Of a DNA stretch of 64,000 bases, positions 1-12,200 are shown in pieces (position 1 is the stretch's first letter; the number at the start of each line of letters is the position of its first letter). Made by a program: the position numbers and the translations under genes. This stretch comes from Tricholomella constricta. Taxonomy: Eukaryota > Basidiomycota > Agaricomycetes > Agaricales > Lyophyllaceae. The DNA is taken from positions 1,364,001 through 1,428,000 of the forward strand of contig JAACJP010000001.1 of NCBI GenBank assembly GCA_013368375.1, written 5' to 3'. The notes beneath the pieces were generated by a model. That model was given only the letters and a program-made list of their open reading frames with translations, did no database searches and had not been told where the DNA came from.

Positions 1-1
1 G

Positions 2-58
2 GAACAGGGCATTGTATACATTCTCCCTGACGAGGAAGAAGAGCTTCGATGCGCATGA
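2..58 (+). CDS. Possible C-terminal end of an upstream gene (partial)
   Basis: An open frame enters from the left edge and ends at a TGA at 56-58 with the acidic tail PDEEEELRCA. It reads like a protein C-terminus but is only 18 codons long. The opposite strand also has an ATG (at 56-54) opening leftward for 18 codons, so a divergent gene starting here is an equal alternative. Nothing can be said about function from this much sequence. Confidence 0.25.
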   Translation, partial: EQGIVYILPDEEEELRCA

Positions 59-273
59 CAGAAGAAAGGCAAAAAAACAGAAAGAAGGAGCGTGGATGGA
101 GTGAGACAGTAAAAAGGACTTGGGTTTGGCGCCAGGAGAATGAAGGGGAGGTGCGAAGGGTTATGATCAGTGTGATTTCGTTTCGTTTCGAGGGAACGGG
201 TGAGAACTTACTTATGTAAGCACTGATGCGACTTGGCAATCAGCAAAATCAAACCGACCACTTGTGCACCGCC

Positions 274-1457
274 ATGGGCAGCGCCGACATAGTCTCTGTT
301 TCAAATCTCACCTACCGCCACAGTCCTGACGTCGAACCCTCTCTCCTCGATGTGAATCTCCATATACCACGCGGATCTCGGACCATCATCGTCGGCGCCA
401 ACGGAGGTCTGCTCAAACCGTTATTCCAGGCTTCATCGTTGACCCAATCTCCCAGCGGGCAAGTCCACCCTCTTGCAGATCTTGGCGGGCAAGAGACTTG
501 TCAGCACGGAGGGCGCCCACATATTTGTCAAAGACCGTGATGTGTTCCGCGATTCGCCACCTGGCGTGACTTTTCTAGGAACGGAGTGGTCCGTGTCAAC
601 CTTCGCATTAATTAGCAGGTGGCTTGAAATATATCAATTGACCAGGGCTATGAATCCAGTTGTACGGGGTGATATTGTTGTATCAGCTTTTTTGGATTCC
701 GTGGGTGGTTATCGCCACAAAGAGAGGAGAGATCGACTTCTCGATATCCTTGACGTTGATCTCGATTGGCACATGCACAACATATCCGATGGTGAAAGGC
801 GTCGTGTTCAACTTTGTTTCGGGCTCATGGTCCCTTGGGATGTTTTGCTGTTGGATGAGGTCTCGAATTTTGCGTCATCTCTCGCATCAACGTCTAATTA
901 TGCTTCTGCTTTCAGGTCACCGTTGATTTGGATGTCCTTGTACGTGATGATCTACTCAACTTTCTCAAGGCCGACAGTGAAACTCGTGGGGCGACGATAT
1001 TATGCAAGCATCTTTGATATTTCCCCATACCTTTCATGCTAAGTTCGTACAGATGCCACACATATCTTCGACGGATTAAACAATTTCCCGACCCACGTCG
1101 CGCATATGCGTCTTGGGTCCTTTCTTACTCCCCCAGCACCTTGGCCTATCACTTCTACTTCTGACCTGGTCTCTCAATTCGCGCCTTCGACGACCCTTTA
1201 TAGCGTCGCTTTGCAATGGCTGAAGGAAGATAGAGACGACCGCGAAGAGCTCGAGAAGAACGGCAGGAAAGCGCGAGGCGCTCGGCGCAACGAGGTATGT
1301 CATGAAGGCTTCAAGCTGACAATTTGAATATGTCTGAACAATGTCCAATAGACCGTACCATCGGATTCGGAGACATTTTACAGAAAGTATGTCTTTTGTA
1401 ATGCAACCTGTGCGAACGGACCTCACATAAATGATTAGATATGACTATAGTCACTGA
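274..1457 (+). CDS. CAF16: Caf16-like ABC-type ATPase (soluble, no membrane domain)
   Basis: Soluble ABC ATPase of the Caf16 family, known in yeast as a CCR4-NOT-associated factor. The spliced protein starts MGSADIVSVSNLTYRHS. The Walker A motif (GANGAGKST) is split by an intron at 407-455. After it come the family-typical FLGTEW and NPVVRGDIVV blocks, an ABC signature-like ISDGERRRVQ, the Walker B LLLDEVT, and ATILYATHIFDGL. The tail carries KARGARRNE and, after a last intron, a short YDYSH end. At least six exons are needed. The intron at 1004-1052 uses a GC donor, required to restore the conserved YATHIFDGL frame. The start was chosen because the ABC fold begins right after it; an upstream in-frame ATG lies at 226. 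Family assignment is confident; the CCR4-NOT role is inferred from homologues. Confidence 0.85.
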
Positions 1458-1742
1458 ATCTGCCTCGCATAAACAATGGGACGTTAAAACCCCAGGTCTC
1501 TAGTGATCTCCATGATTTGTGAATGACCGTTGTGGAGTTCAACCTCCTTTATTCTTCCATTATTGTCGCACCGTTATGATGTATCGATTGTACGTGCACC
1601 GATTGGCAGCGATTGAAGGCAGACATTGTTTTCCGCTGAGTTTGAAACGTAAGAAAATGTTGATAGTACTCTAACTTGTTGATCATGTTTTTATCATCTC
1701 ATATTTTCAACATCGCCCATACGACCACTTAACTGCTCGGAC

Positions 1743-3717
1743 ATGGACAAGGAAATCATTGACCTAACCGTCACCCCGCCCCCCGTGTATATCGACGTTG
1801 ACGCCGAAGAGCCCCTTGCTTCCGCCTCTACGCTTACAACAGACACTGGATCAGCAGTGGGACCTGAAAGAGAAAGAAAAAAATCACGAAGGAAGAAGCG
1901 GAAGAGGACGCTGACAGAAGGGGAAAGCCAGTCGAGTACAGCACAGACCAGGGAGCATTCTGTTGAGGAAGGGGAGATAGATTCAGGAAAACCGAGAGAA
2001 CGCCTTCCCACTGGCTCTTCCAGCAGACCAATCGAAGAACACCACCGACGTAAGGAACGGCACTTGAACGAACAAAACCAGCATCGTCGTTCGCCTTCTC
2101 CCTCTGTCCAGAAACCATCACCAACTAAGGATGCCGGAGGCCTCTTCTTTATCGATGTTGCGCCCGCTCTATTGCCTCCTACGGCTCTATTCGCCTCGAC
2201 CTCAAACTCAGCGGCAAAGGGAAAACCAAGCAATGCGCTATTGTTGCCTGCTCATGTCTCTGTTTTTGGAACTGAGCCTGTGGAGATTCTCCTACCGGCT
2301 ACCGCAGATTCTGACGAGGAAGACTACATCGACTATCTTGACTTTGATGATCGCGTTAAAGTACGTCGCGGCCATTGAGTGTGTTAGCTGCTTCTCATAC
2401 TTTTATTCGTAGAATGCGACGCGGTACTTCGAGAGTTCACTTAAGGAAACGAACAAGTCCAGCAGGACCGTTTGCAAGAATTGTAAAGCGGAGGGGGAAC
2501 ACACAACAGCTTCATGCCCAGTGTTAATCGTCTGTTCATTTCTTGATTTCTTCTGTTAAATTAATCTTACTCTCTTCCAAAAGTGTTTGACCTGCGGCGC
2601 ACGCAACGAGCACGGCACACGGTCATGCCCAATCAGTAAGACGTGCTTCACCTGCGGTATGAAAGGCCATGTCAATGCCGTAAGTTTGGCAGTCTTTTCT
2701 GTTGGCATTTGGTGATAATATCAGATCATAGACGTGCCCAAATCGAAGAGCAGCTAGGAGGGGAGAAATAAACAGATATGACGATTGCGATCGCTGTGGT
2801 TCGGAATTTCACAAGACAAACGTTCGTCCGAGAATCTCGTCCTAGACAGTGCGAGGCTAACCTCTTCACAGGAATGTCCAACATTGTGGCGCTTATACGA
2901 TTACCTCACCGAAGAGGCTAGGAAACTTATGCTCCAAACACGCAAACAAAAGCAGCGATTAAACATTGGTGAAGGAGGAGAGGGCTATATTGCTGATGAC
3001 GAGTGGTGTTATAACTGTGGAAGTTGTGGTCACTGGGGAGACGTGAGTTTTTTTCGTATTGCTTTACTCTGTGCCTACGCTGATTTTACCTAGGACTGTC
3101 AAGATCTGCCACACCGTGACGACCTACCCAATGAGTTCTCGGCTTTTAGCGAGCATAGCACACTTTCCGGGCCTTTCTCCGATATGACGATGAATCACGC
3201 TGAGGCAAAATCGCGCCGCCGTGAACCTCGGGACTGGGAATTGACTAACGATTATCCAGCATCCTGGGGAAACGTCCCTGAAAATGTTGGTCGGCAGGGT
3301 CGGCGGAACAATGCCGCAAAAATGGAGCGAAAGGCGCAGGAGCAGGCTGCTGAGGATGATCCAGACGACTGGTTCGGTAACCCAAAGAATGCACGAAATC
3401 GCGGAGTGCCGCAGACCAATGGAACTCGCTCGCCGAAAAAGATCACGTTCGGTAAATCCATCCAGGAGAGCAGTCGACACTTCCAGCCACCGTCGCCGCC
3501 CAGCCTCTTGGAGCGCCTGGGCGATAGTTATCGCGGCAGCGAAATACACTCCAAACGGCACAGGTCAGGCAGTATACAACGGCCACGCAAATCCGACCAC
3601 GGTCACTCCTCTCATTCAAGGCACGATGACAGGTATAGACCTGAGCGCGACCGTGAGCGCGACTGGCGCCGGCGCGATGATTCAGGTCCTCGTTACAGAG
3701 GCGGGTATTTGAGGTGA
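1743..3717 (+). CDS. AIR1: Air1/Air2-like zinc-knuckle RNA-binding subunit of TRAMP
   Basis: CCHC zinc-knuckle protein resembling yeast Air1/Air2, which bind RNA in the TRAMP complex that feeds the nuclear exosome. The spliced protein has an acidic and basic disordered N-terminus (about 210 residues), then five tandem knuckles. Knuckles 1 and 2 have five residues between the second Cys and the His (CKAEGEH, CGARNEH); knuckles 3-5 are canonical CX2CX4HX4C (for example CFTCGMKGH and CYNCGSCGHWGDDC). The fifth closely matches the Air-type last knuckle, and a five-residue spacer is also known from Air knuckle 2. The C-terminus is long, basic and RS/RD-like with repeated R, D and H near 3600-3710. 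Introns interrupt several knuckles. It is far longer at the C-terminus than yeast Air proteins. Confidence 0.82.
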
Positions 3718-3903
3718 CCAGAGGATTCTCATGTGTAGTGTATCCTCGGACTCATTCTAGCAACTGTAAAGTGTAGTGTAGTCTGGTCAAGCGTGCGGTC
3801 TGTGTATGAACGCGTTATCACGTCGTGTAACCGCTTGTAATATTATCACAACCTGACCATCGCGACGTCCATTGATGTTTGTTTCTCCACCACAACTTTT
3901 GAT

Positions 3904-4804
3904 ATGCTAGGAACCAGAACGTTATCCACTCTCGAATCATCGAGAAACTCTGGTCGGACTACTCATCGCTCCTCTGAATCCATCAGCGCAGTGACCCGCA
4001 CTGCAGTCTCCCTCGAGTATGCTTCCATTCGACACAATCAGCACTGTCCCCTGGGCATGTACGTCGTGCCTTCGGTTGAGAATCTGCTGGTTTGGGACGG
4101 GGTATTCTTTGTCCATCAAGGTGTGCCGTCCTGTTTCCCCGGATGGGAGCTATCCATGACCATATCGCAGGTTACTATGCGGACGCCATCCTCAAGTTCC
4201 GTATCATATTTCCCTTCAATTACCCGGATAGACAGCCATCGGTGCAGTTTGTAACGGACGTGTTTCACCCGTTGATAGCCAGTCAAACCGGCACCTTCAA
4301 CATGGCACCGCGTTTCCGACCATGGCGGTAAACAAAGGCCTTGTTCGTCTCCTTCCCCTCTAACCAATTTCATAGACCCAAAGAAAACCATGTATTTGAT
4401 ATCCTCCATTACATCAAAGCAGCATTTAAGAAACAAGCGCTCGACGAAATCAAGGAATCAGACTGTCTGAACAAGGAGGCCTTCCGGTGCGTCTTTGCCT
4501 GCTTCTGTCTCTAATCTCGAATTGACGCAGGATCAGATTGTAAGCATATGCTTGAGACGCTTATTGTCTGAAAATCGCTAACCGCAGTGGCAGGTATCAT
4601 GATTCGACCTCGTCGTTCGCAGCCCTCGCCACGCAGTCCTCCGCTCTATCCAAGTCGGCATCGGCGCTGTTCGATAGTGATCACCCCTCAATGACGGAGA
4701 AAGTTTCTGAAGGTATCAACTTTCGCGAATTAACGAAGGGACAACTGCAGAAATGCCGAGCTAGTCTGGGGTTGAAGGAATGGGCAGAAGAGAGAGCTAC
4801 ATAG
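3904..4804 (+). CDS. Ubiquitin E2 variant, AKTIP/FTS-like, lacking the catalytic cysteine
   Basis: UBC-fold protein. Conserved E2 elements are visible: LEYASIRHNQHCPLGMYVVP (helix 1 and strand 1), WDGVFFVHQG, then across an intron YYADAILKFRIIFPFNYPDR, the E2 core FPxxYPxxxP-like motif, and VTDVFHPLI. Where a catalytic Cys is expected after HPxx, the sequence is QTGTFNMAPRFRPW, with no Cys, as in AKTIP/FTS proteins and UEVs. AKTIP acts with Hook proteins in dynein-linked vesicle transport; that role is only inferred here. The splice chain needs introns at 4121-4170 and about 4332-4376, and a 9-nt microexon at 4531-4539. The stop lies 36 bp from the stop of the convergent copper ATPase. The exact start is uncertain. 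Confidence 0.72.
4531..4539 (+). other. 9-nt microexon of the E2-variant gene
   Basis: Nine bases lie between an acceptor (gacgcag) ending at 4530 and a donor (gtaagc) at 4540. Including them joins AEAFR-like upstream and GRYHDSTSS downstream codons in frame without a stop. Skipping them is also frame-neutral (nine is divisible by three) so inclusion rests on the quality of both splice sites. Confidence 0.5.
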
Positions 4805-4840
4805 AATTATACACGATGATGAGCTACACCATTCTTGTAT

Positions 4841-7800
4841 TTACATAGGGTGCGTCGTTTTCTCGCTACTAACAGTCTTTTCAACTAACTGCACAGGCTC
4901 CTTGTACGTTTTCAAAAGGAGGGAACTGCACACAACGGAGACAGACCTATATTGGGGGTTAATGTGCGACATTGGCAATTATCAAAACGTGCTCACGATA
5001 GCGCCATCGCAAGGGATGCCCAGACTGGATCGAGACGGTGGCCCGCCGGATAAATGACGCCTGCAGCAATTGGAAGGCCAATCATGTTGTATATAAGTGC
5101 CCAGCCCTGTTGTGCATATACCCATAATGAGTATGCAAAACAGCATTTTTGTGATAAATGCTCACGAAGTTGAACTTGACACGGTTGATTATTCGTTCAG
5201 ACAGGTCACGAAGGGTTATCAAAGTTCTCAGGTCGGATGTCAGTAAAATAAAGCTTGCACTGGAAAGGGCGATGTCGCCTGCAAGGCTGATGAGCACTAA
5301 TTGAGATAAATGGCAAAAATACGTACTTCCAGACCCAATCGCGATGCCGACATCAGCGACTGCCAACGCCTGAATTCACCGAGTTCAATATATGGTTTCT
5401 TCAAAAGACACAGGCTGTGCAGTAGCGAGACTTACCGGAGCGTCGTTAATCCCATCGCCAACCATCGCAACGATCGTACGGCTTCGAGAATGGAATCGTG
5501 CCCATTTAGACTTAGCTGGTCTCTTCGGCCCGTTCCTTTGAAGGCGTTCGATATGTTGAGACTAGAGACACCAGTCGACTTCTGATGCAACCATGTCAAT
5601 GATATTTAGCCTTACCTTTTCATGCGGAAGCACTCCTGCGATTACATGATCAGCTGGTATTCCGACGGCCCTGGCAACTGCGGACGCTGTGGTGTGGTTG
5701 TCTCCAGATATCATCCATGAACTGATCCCTTGTTCTGCCAGCTGTGTGATTACCCCTGATACTCCAGGTCGCAAAGGGTCCGTGACAGCAAAGATCGCCA
5801 CAATACAAAATGTTTCTTCCTGGTCACGTTGGATGGCCAGCAGAACAACACTCTTCGCTTCCGTCTTCCAGGTCAAGAGCTGACGAGAGAGGTCAGCGTC
5901 GATCGTTGCCCCATGTTCTTCCATCCAAACTTCGTTGCCGATAATCGATGTGCACTTCAGCTCAGTGAAAACGGCTTTCAAGCCTTTCCCTGCAATCTCT
6001 TCGAATACAGAACCAGCTTGGCTGTCGGAATCCTTCGAGAAGTGACGAATCGCTGTCGCCAAGGGATGCGAGGAGGTCGATTCCAATTCAGCAGCAATCC
6101 CCAGAATCACGGAGTGAGGCCATGGGCTTGAAGGAAGGATTACGCAGTCTGAGACTCGCGGCTCCCCTCCCTCCGTTAACGTCCCCGTTTTGTCGAATAC
6201 CACAAGATCGAGTTGCGCCATCTCCTGGAATGCCTCTCCACCACCTCGAGCCAGAATGCCGAATTTCGCAGCCAGACCTAAGCCCACGAGCAGCGCGGTC
6301 GGTGCAGCCAAAGCGATTCCACAGGGACATGCCACGACAAAGACCGCAATAGCAAATTGCAGTGACCATACAGCTAAGCATAGAGATTAGCGACTCGTCA
6401 GCAGCATTATATAGAGGACATACGCCAGCCTCCAATCTCGATGTCAAGGTAATGAGGAGGGAGCGAGCCGCTTAATCCCAGCGCCAGCCATATTATCCAG
6501 GTTATGAGCGATAAGAATGTGACCACAGGCACAAAATATCGAATAATGTGATCGGCGACGCGTTCGATTGGCGCCCGACGCGTTTGTCCTTCCCTCACGA
6601 CCTTGACAATTTTGTCCAGCCTGAGGCTCATTAGCTTGACGCCAGGTAGGTAGGTGAAGGGTGCTTACATTGTCCTTCCGCCGATGGCGTCAATCTTAAT
6701 ATGCAGAGGTTGACCTTTGTTAATTGTCCCTACGAACACTCTATCGCCTGGAAGCTTGTTGATGAGCCTAGATTCGCCTGTGAGAGAGCTCTCATCAAAA
6801 GTGCCCCGTTGTCCAGGTATAATTATCCCGTCCGCTGGAGGAGTAGATCCGCTCGGGACTCGCACTACATCTCCAACTTCGAGGTGACCAACGGGCACTT
6901 TCGCGACCTTGGAATGAAGAGGCACTGAGAGCAGATCTTTCTCAGAATTAGGATCCCCATTTTCCGCATCCTCAAGGGTTGAGGCTGTCGATAAGAAGCT
7001 TTCTCCGGGAGTTACTGGAACGAGAAGGAAGGCATCGGCTGGTCGGAGAGACGCTAACGCCGACACTGCGTCCGCGGTTCGTGCTCTGCTGTACGCTTCG
7101 ATGTATCGACCTTGACACGTGATAATCGACATCAGGAGTAAGTGATTGATAACTATTAGGGGCTTACCTGCAAGTAGAAACATGGTGAGCAAGACTACGG
7201 AGTCAAAGTATGTCGTGGTGCTCCCAATCCTCTGCGGCGGAGTTCGTGCCTCTAAACTCATGAGGCCGATGGAGGAAAAATAGGATACCGATACGCCCAA
7301 CGAGACCAACATGTTCATGCTTCCAAAACGAGTGAAGCGTTCCAGGTAGGGTGTGGTGCTTCCAGGACGCCACAATGCATAGATCTCCTTCAAACTTCTT
7401 GCATGATAGCCGCTCGCGCTGTAAAACATGACGGGAGTGGAGATGAAGAAAAGGGCCCATTCGGCTCGAGGGATGTTTCCTGCCCAAATTGGCTGCATGA
7501 GATAATCCTTCGATGGATTGCCATCCTTCACCAGAGTCATATAGACGATTCCAATGATAAAGGTGGGTATAGCTGCAATAAAAGCGAACAGGAGGCGGAA
7601 AAAGAGGTGCTGGCGTTCACGACGCTGCATCGCGCGCGAAAGTTGTTCGATTGTTGGAGGTTGTTCCAGAGTCACCCTTAACGGAGGTGAGTGAACCGAC
7701 GCGATGGACATCATGATCGCTCGTATTGAGAGAGTGGGGAGGTTTGGCCGATATGAAAGCGTCAGGATTGGATCATTCTGGTTAGTTATAGGCTTGACGA

Positions 7801-8553
7801 TGGTAATACTGTTTCCGAATAGCTCAAGTGCTGACATGACTTTAGGAGGATAGTGCCTGGAATGAGTATCATATGTTAGGAGTCCTAGAAGCCGGCAAGA
7901 GGTAGAACACTAACTCGGAGGACATGCCATCGATACGAAGGGATATCGTTCTCTCTGTTACTTCGAGTTCGTCCCTCTCATCGAGGCGCAAGGATTCAAT
8001 GCTGAGAATCCGGGCCTCAAACCCACAATCCTCGATAGCATTGCGAATTTCCTCTGCCAAGGCTTGGAGTTCTACTACGGCCATTGCGAAGCCATCGAGG
8101 ACGTTGACTACAATGTCAGAGACTCCTGGAATCCGAGAAACAGATTCCTTTATCGTAATCGCACAAGAGGCACAGGTCATTCCCCCGACCGAAAGAGTAA
8201 CCGTATAAGGGGTTGGAGACTCTTTTCCCTCAGAGGAAAGATGAGTCAACGGAGCATCTGAAAGAGTTTTTGCTTGCTTTTCCTGGCAGTGTGCACAGTA
8301 ACCGGTGTGCTCCTCGAGATGGGCAGCTGGTAACATGCAACTGTGTCGAAGCAAAATATGAATTTGTGTAAGGCGGAGAGACAGAGGGTAGAGTATACCT
8401 GCTACAGTGAGGATCCATAGCACAGTCGGTTGTTGTAGTCTCTTGTGGCAGAGGCTTGGAACCCATGGAATCCTTGGTGGGCAAGCGGTGCGAGGTCTGA
8501 ATTTTGTATGAGATGGAGATATTTATTGGTTCGCGATGACGTTTCAGGTCCAT
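4841..8553 (-). CDS. Copper-type heavy-metal P1B-ATPase
   Basis: Heavy-metal transporting P-type ATPase of the copper subgroup (P1B-1). Reading along the minus strand: an N-terminal CxxC pair (HCSSC and GYCAHC), one intact HMA domain (GGMTCASC), then a second HMA-like segment whose metal site is degenerate (GMSSEHYP in place of GMTCxxC). After two membrane helices come the SLTGES actuator motif, the CPC transport motif in MACPCGIAL, the DKTGT phosphorylation site, the SSHPLA nucleotide-site HP pair, SGDNHTT, and MVGDGINDAP. The C-terminal helix reads SLAMALSSVSVV, the MxxSS metal site of CopA-type pumps. Such pumps load copper into the Golgi (Ccc2) or export it; which applies here is unclear. 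Start at 8553 is the longest; ATG at 8466 is the alternative. Confidence 0.88.
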
Positions 8554-9206
8554 GAAGTTGACGCGCCAGCTGTAACTAACTTCGAGGCGACAGGAATCAA
8601 AATGGTGCTTTTAATAGAAGTAGTACCTCCAAAAGGATTCGGAACCAGGGTAGCATTGCATTCCGCGGCTCTCAATTGCAATTGCAACAAAGCCTATTCG
8701 AAGGCATGCCGATGAATGTCTTGGTGATGCAAGCAAAAAGCCATGTTCGTCCCCAGATTCACAGAATACCAGTCGTGTTTACTCAGACCGGGGCGACGAA
8801 GCTTCATGTGAAGTCAGGAGACGCGTGAATCACTGAAACTCACTGAATCATCATTCCACATCGGCGATCGTGGTCTTGCCGCCGTCAACGGCCAAGGAGT
8901 GGGCAGTGCGCTTGGGAAACCTGACATATCTGAGAGACTGTCGTACGCGGATCCGTTATTAAAGTCGAGACGTTCCTCGCGTGTGTGAGAGATCAGACAG
9001 GGTCGCGATAGCGTTGACCATCACGGCCTTGCTGGCGATATTTGATATATCAGACTTGCCATTTGACGCGGGCTGAACATCGCGAATTGAACGGCGGCGT
9101 TGACACTACACACACGCGTCGTCCGCCGACACTAAGCGATGTCACGTCACTGTCACAGTTACATGTCACGTGTCACGGACAATCTCCCAGATTATCCCGG
9201 ACCACG
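8554..9206. promoter_or_regulatory. Divergent promoter between the copper ATPase and the Vip1-type kinase
   Basis: No convincing gene lies in these 650 bp. They separate two divergently transcribed genes and so must hold both promoters. The Vip1-proximal end carries a dense cluster of GTCAC pentamers and a CACGTG hexamer, described separately. Confidence 0.5.
9140..9178 (+). promoter_or_regulatory. Cluster of GTCAC repeats with a CACGTG box upstream of the Vip1-type gene
   Basis: GTCAC occurs at about 9141, 9146, 9152, 9165 and 9172, and the palindrome CACGTG lies at 9167-9172, 35 bp before the chosen ATG. CACGTG is the core bound by bHLH factors such as Pho4 and Cbf1. Functional use is an inference. 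Confidence 0.4.
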
Positions 9207-12200
9207 ATGTACCACCGAGATCGACAGTCGCGATACTTCAATCCCACTGAAAAGTCCTCACCGCGGTCGAGTTCGAATCTCACAAGGTCTTCGTCGCCGT
9301 CATCGACTGGGTCATACTCCGATTTAGCTTCCACCCTTGACCTGAGGGACACCAAGTACGGACATAGTCTCCCTTCCTCTTCAAGATCACTGAAGGCCAA
9401 CTTCGTGAACAGCAAGAATGGCAGCACTTCGCAAAAATCGGTAGTCCTTGGGGTCTGTGCAATGGATATTAAGGCTAGGAGCAAAGCCATGAGGGAGATT
9501 TTAACAAGGTTAGTAGAAAGAGCCCGAGGGTACATCGAAGTGAAGGTTTTTGGAGATAAAGTAATCTTAGATGAAGGTAAGCACTCACCAGCCTACTGAA
9601 CGTGTTTCTGGCTGTTAGATGAACGGACGGCTTACTTCGTACCTTCCCCCCCTAAGACGTGGAGAATTGGCCCCGCTGCGATATCCTCATCTCCTTTTTC
9701 TCCACCGACTTTCCCTTGGACAAAGCTATATCCTATGTCAAACTGAGGAAACCCTTCTGTATCAATGACCTTCCACCTCAGGCCCTACTCTGGGATCGCC
9801 GTTTAGTGGGAGCCATCCTAGATCATCTCAAAGTGCCAACGCCCAGGCGGTTAGAGGTTTCGAGGGATAATGGCCCGAAACTCGATAGTGAGCTTGTAGA
9901 CCTCATGAAACAGAGACTAGGTATAGTCCTCGGTGGGTTTCTTGTAACGCCAGAAGTCACGCTCCGAGAAGACGGTAATGCTATCATTGTGGACGGAAAG
10001 GTGATGGAAAAGCCATTCGTAGAGAAGCCGGTCAGTGGTGAGGATCACAATGTCTACATATATTTCCGTGGTGGAGGCGGTCGTCGCCTCTTTCGAAAGG
10101 TGTGCTTTGACTTTTTTTTTCAACATTCACGTTCCTCATATCTCTATAGGTTGGGAACAAATCCAGCGAACTTGACCCAGCACTGAATGAACCGAGAACG
10201 GACGGTTCTTATATTTATGAGGAGTTCATTGATGTCGACAACTCTGAAGATATCAAAGTGTATACGGTGGGGAAAGAGTACACTCACGCAGAAACACGCA
10301 AGTCACCAGTTGTCGATGGCGTTGTCAGGCGGAACACCGATGGAAAGGAAATCCGGTGAGCATGATTCCTCTTGTAGTTGTTCCAGTAACGAACCGACGT
10401 CATAGCTTCATCACTCGATTGACTGAAGAGGAAAAATCATGGGCGGACAAAATCTGTGAAGGTTTTGGACAGCGTGTTTGCGGTTTTGATATGCTGCGTT
10501 GCGACAATGGTCAGCGCAGCCATGTTATTGACGTGAATGGTTGGAGCTTTGTGAAGGGAAACGATTCTTATTATGGTGCGCACATCGCACAACGTATGCT
10601 AAGATATTGAGGCGCTAATTATGATCGCAGACAAAGCAGCGGACATCCTTGCGGCTCTTTGTATGCGTTTATCGTCGACATTAGAGCGACCTCTCCCCGC
10701 TGCAGACACGCCGTCACAGGAATCGCCCACATGGCTTCTGAAGGCCAATGTCACGGTGTTCCGCCATGCAGATCGAACTCCTAAAGTAAGCTGAAGTCAC
10801 CTTTCGACCTAATCAACATGTAGTGACGCATTCATCTCTAGCAAAAACTCAAGTTCAATTTCCCGATAGGGGAACCCTGGACTCAACCTTTTGTGAAACT
10901 CCTGAATGGAGAGAATGAGGAAATCATCCTACGTGAAAAAGAGCAGCTGACTCTTATCGCTACTGCGGTCGAGGATGCTAAGAATCTAGGCGCTGACGGA
11001 GAGGAACTGGCGAAACTAACGCAGCTGAACACAGCTCTTTTCAACAAAATTGACTTTCCAGGGACGAAGGCGCAGTTGAAGCCAGTGTACTCAAAGCGAC
11101 AAGCTGGTCAACCCAGACGGCTTTCAAAGCTAACCCTTGTATTTAAATGGGGAGGCGAGGTAGCTGACCATCATCTCCTTCCATTTATCCTGACTAATTT
11201 CGCTCTTCTTCGCAAGTTTACTCACGCTGCGAGGTATCAATCTCGAGACCTGGGAGAAAACATGAAAAAGGATATTTCCATCATGAGTGCGTATTTCGGA
11301 TTTTTGGAGAAACTTCCGTCAAACTTCTCGCTGCAATATAGACAGAGAGGTCCTCCAAAACGTCAAGGTCTGCAGAGATGGTTGCTCGTCGTTTAAACTT
11401 CATTGATATTTCTGCGCAGATATTCACATCGTCTGAACGCCGCGTCATTGCTTCGGCCGAGATTTTTGCTGCCGCCCTTCTCGATCCCCAGCATCCAAGC
11501 TATACAACACCATCTTCTACTGCCCCATCGAAATCTGCGATTGAAAACGGGAATACCTTTATAAATAAGAATTTCCCAGCGCAGCAACATCAACCTACCC
11601 ACCTTCCGCTGAAACTCATTGTTCGAAAAGATCTTCTCGATGATTCCAATGCGGCAAAAGATTTAATGGACGATGTCAAGAAACGACTGAAGATTCTCTT
11701 ACGACCTGGTGAATCTGAGAAGAGGCCTGAACTAACTTGGCCGAAAAGCATGAAGAAGGAACCGGTTGAAGTCGTCAAGGTCAGCCCTCTTTTAGCCCAA
11801 TGGATATAGAACACTGAATGTACTGTACAGGAAGTGATTGAACTGTTGGGTTCATTTCGTGACATCATGCGTCGGAACTTTGACACCCTTGATATCGACA
11901 AAATACAAGAACGATGGTAACACGCATGTTCCTGTTTGTCAGTTCCTCATTTAACATTGTCGTAGGTGTTGTGGTGACGAACCCTGGCTGTTCCGAGAGA
12001 GGTGGGAGAAGCTGTTCGAGGACTTCTGTGATGTCGAGCAGAAGAAATTTGACCCCTCTCGTGTAGGCAACCCACCTATCATTATCTTGGCACGGAGTTG
12101 CTGTTGACATCTGTCATTTCCTAGGTATCCGAACTTTACGATACCATCAAATACTGTGCTCTGCACCACAGGACATTCTTGTTCGCAATATTCGATGAAC

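Noticed and set aside
1694..2233. 180-codon minus-strand frame opposite the Air-like gene
   Set aside because: Lies antisense to the well-supported disordered exon of the zinc-knuckle gene; composition follows from the opposite codons and no domain is visible.
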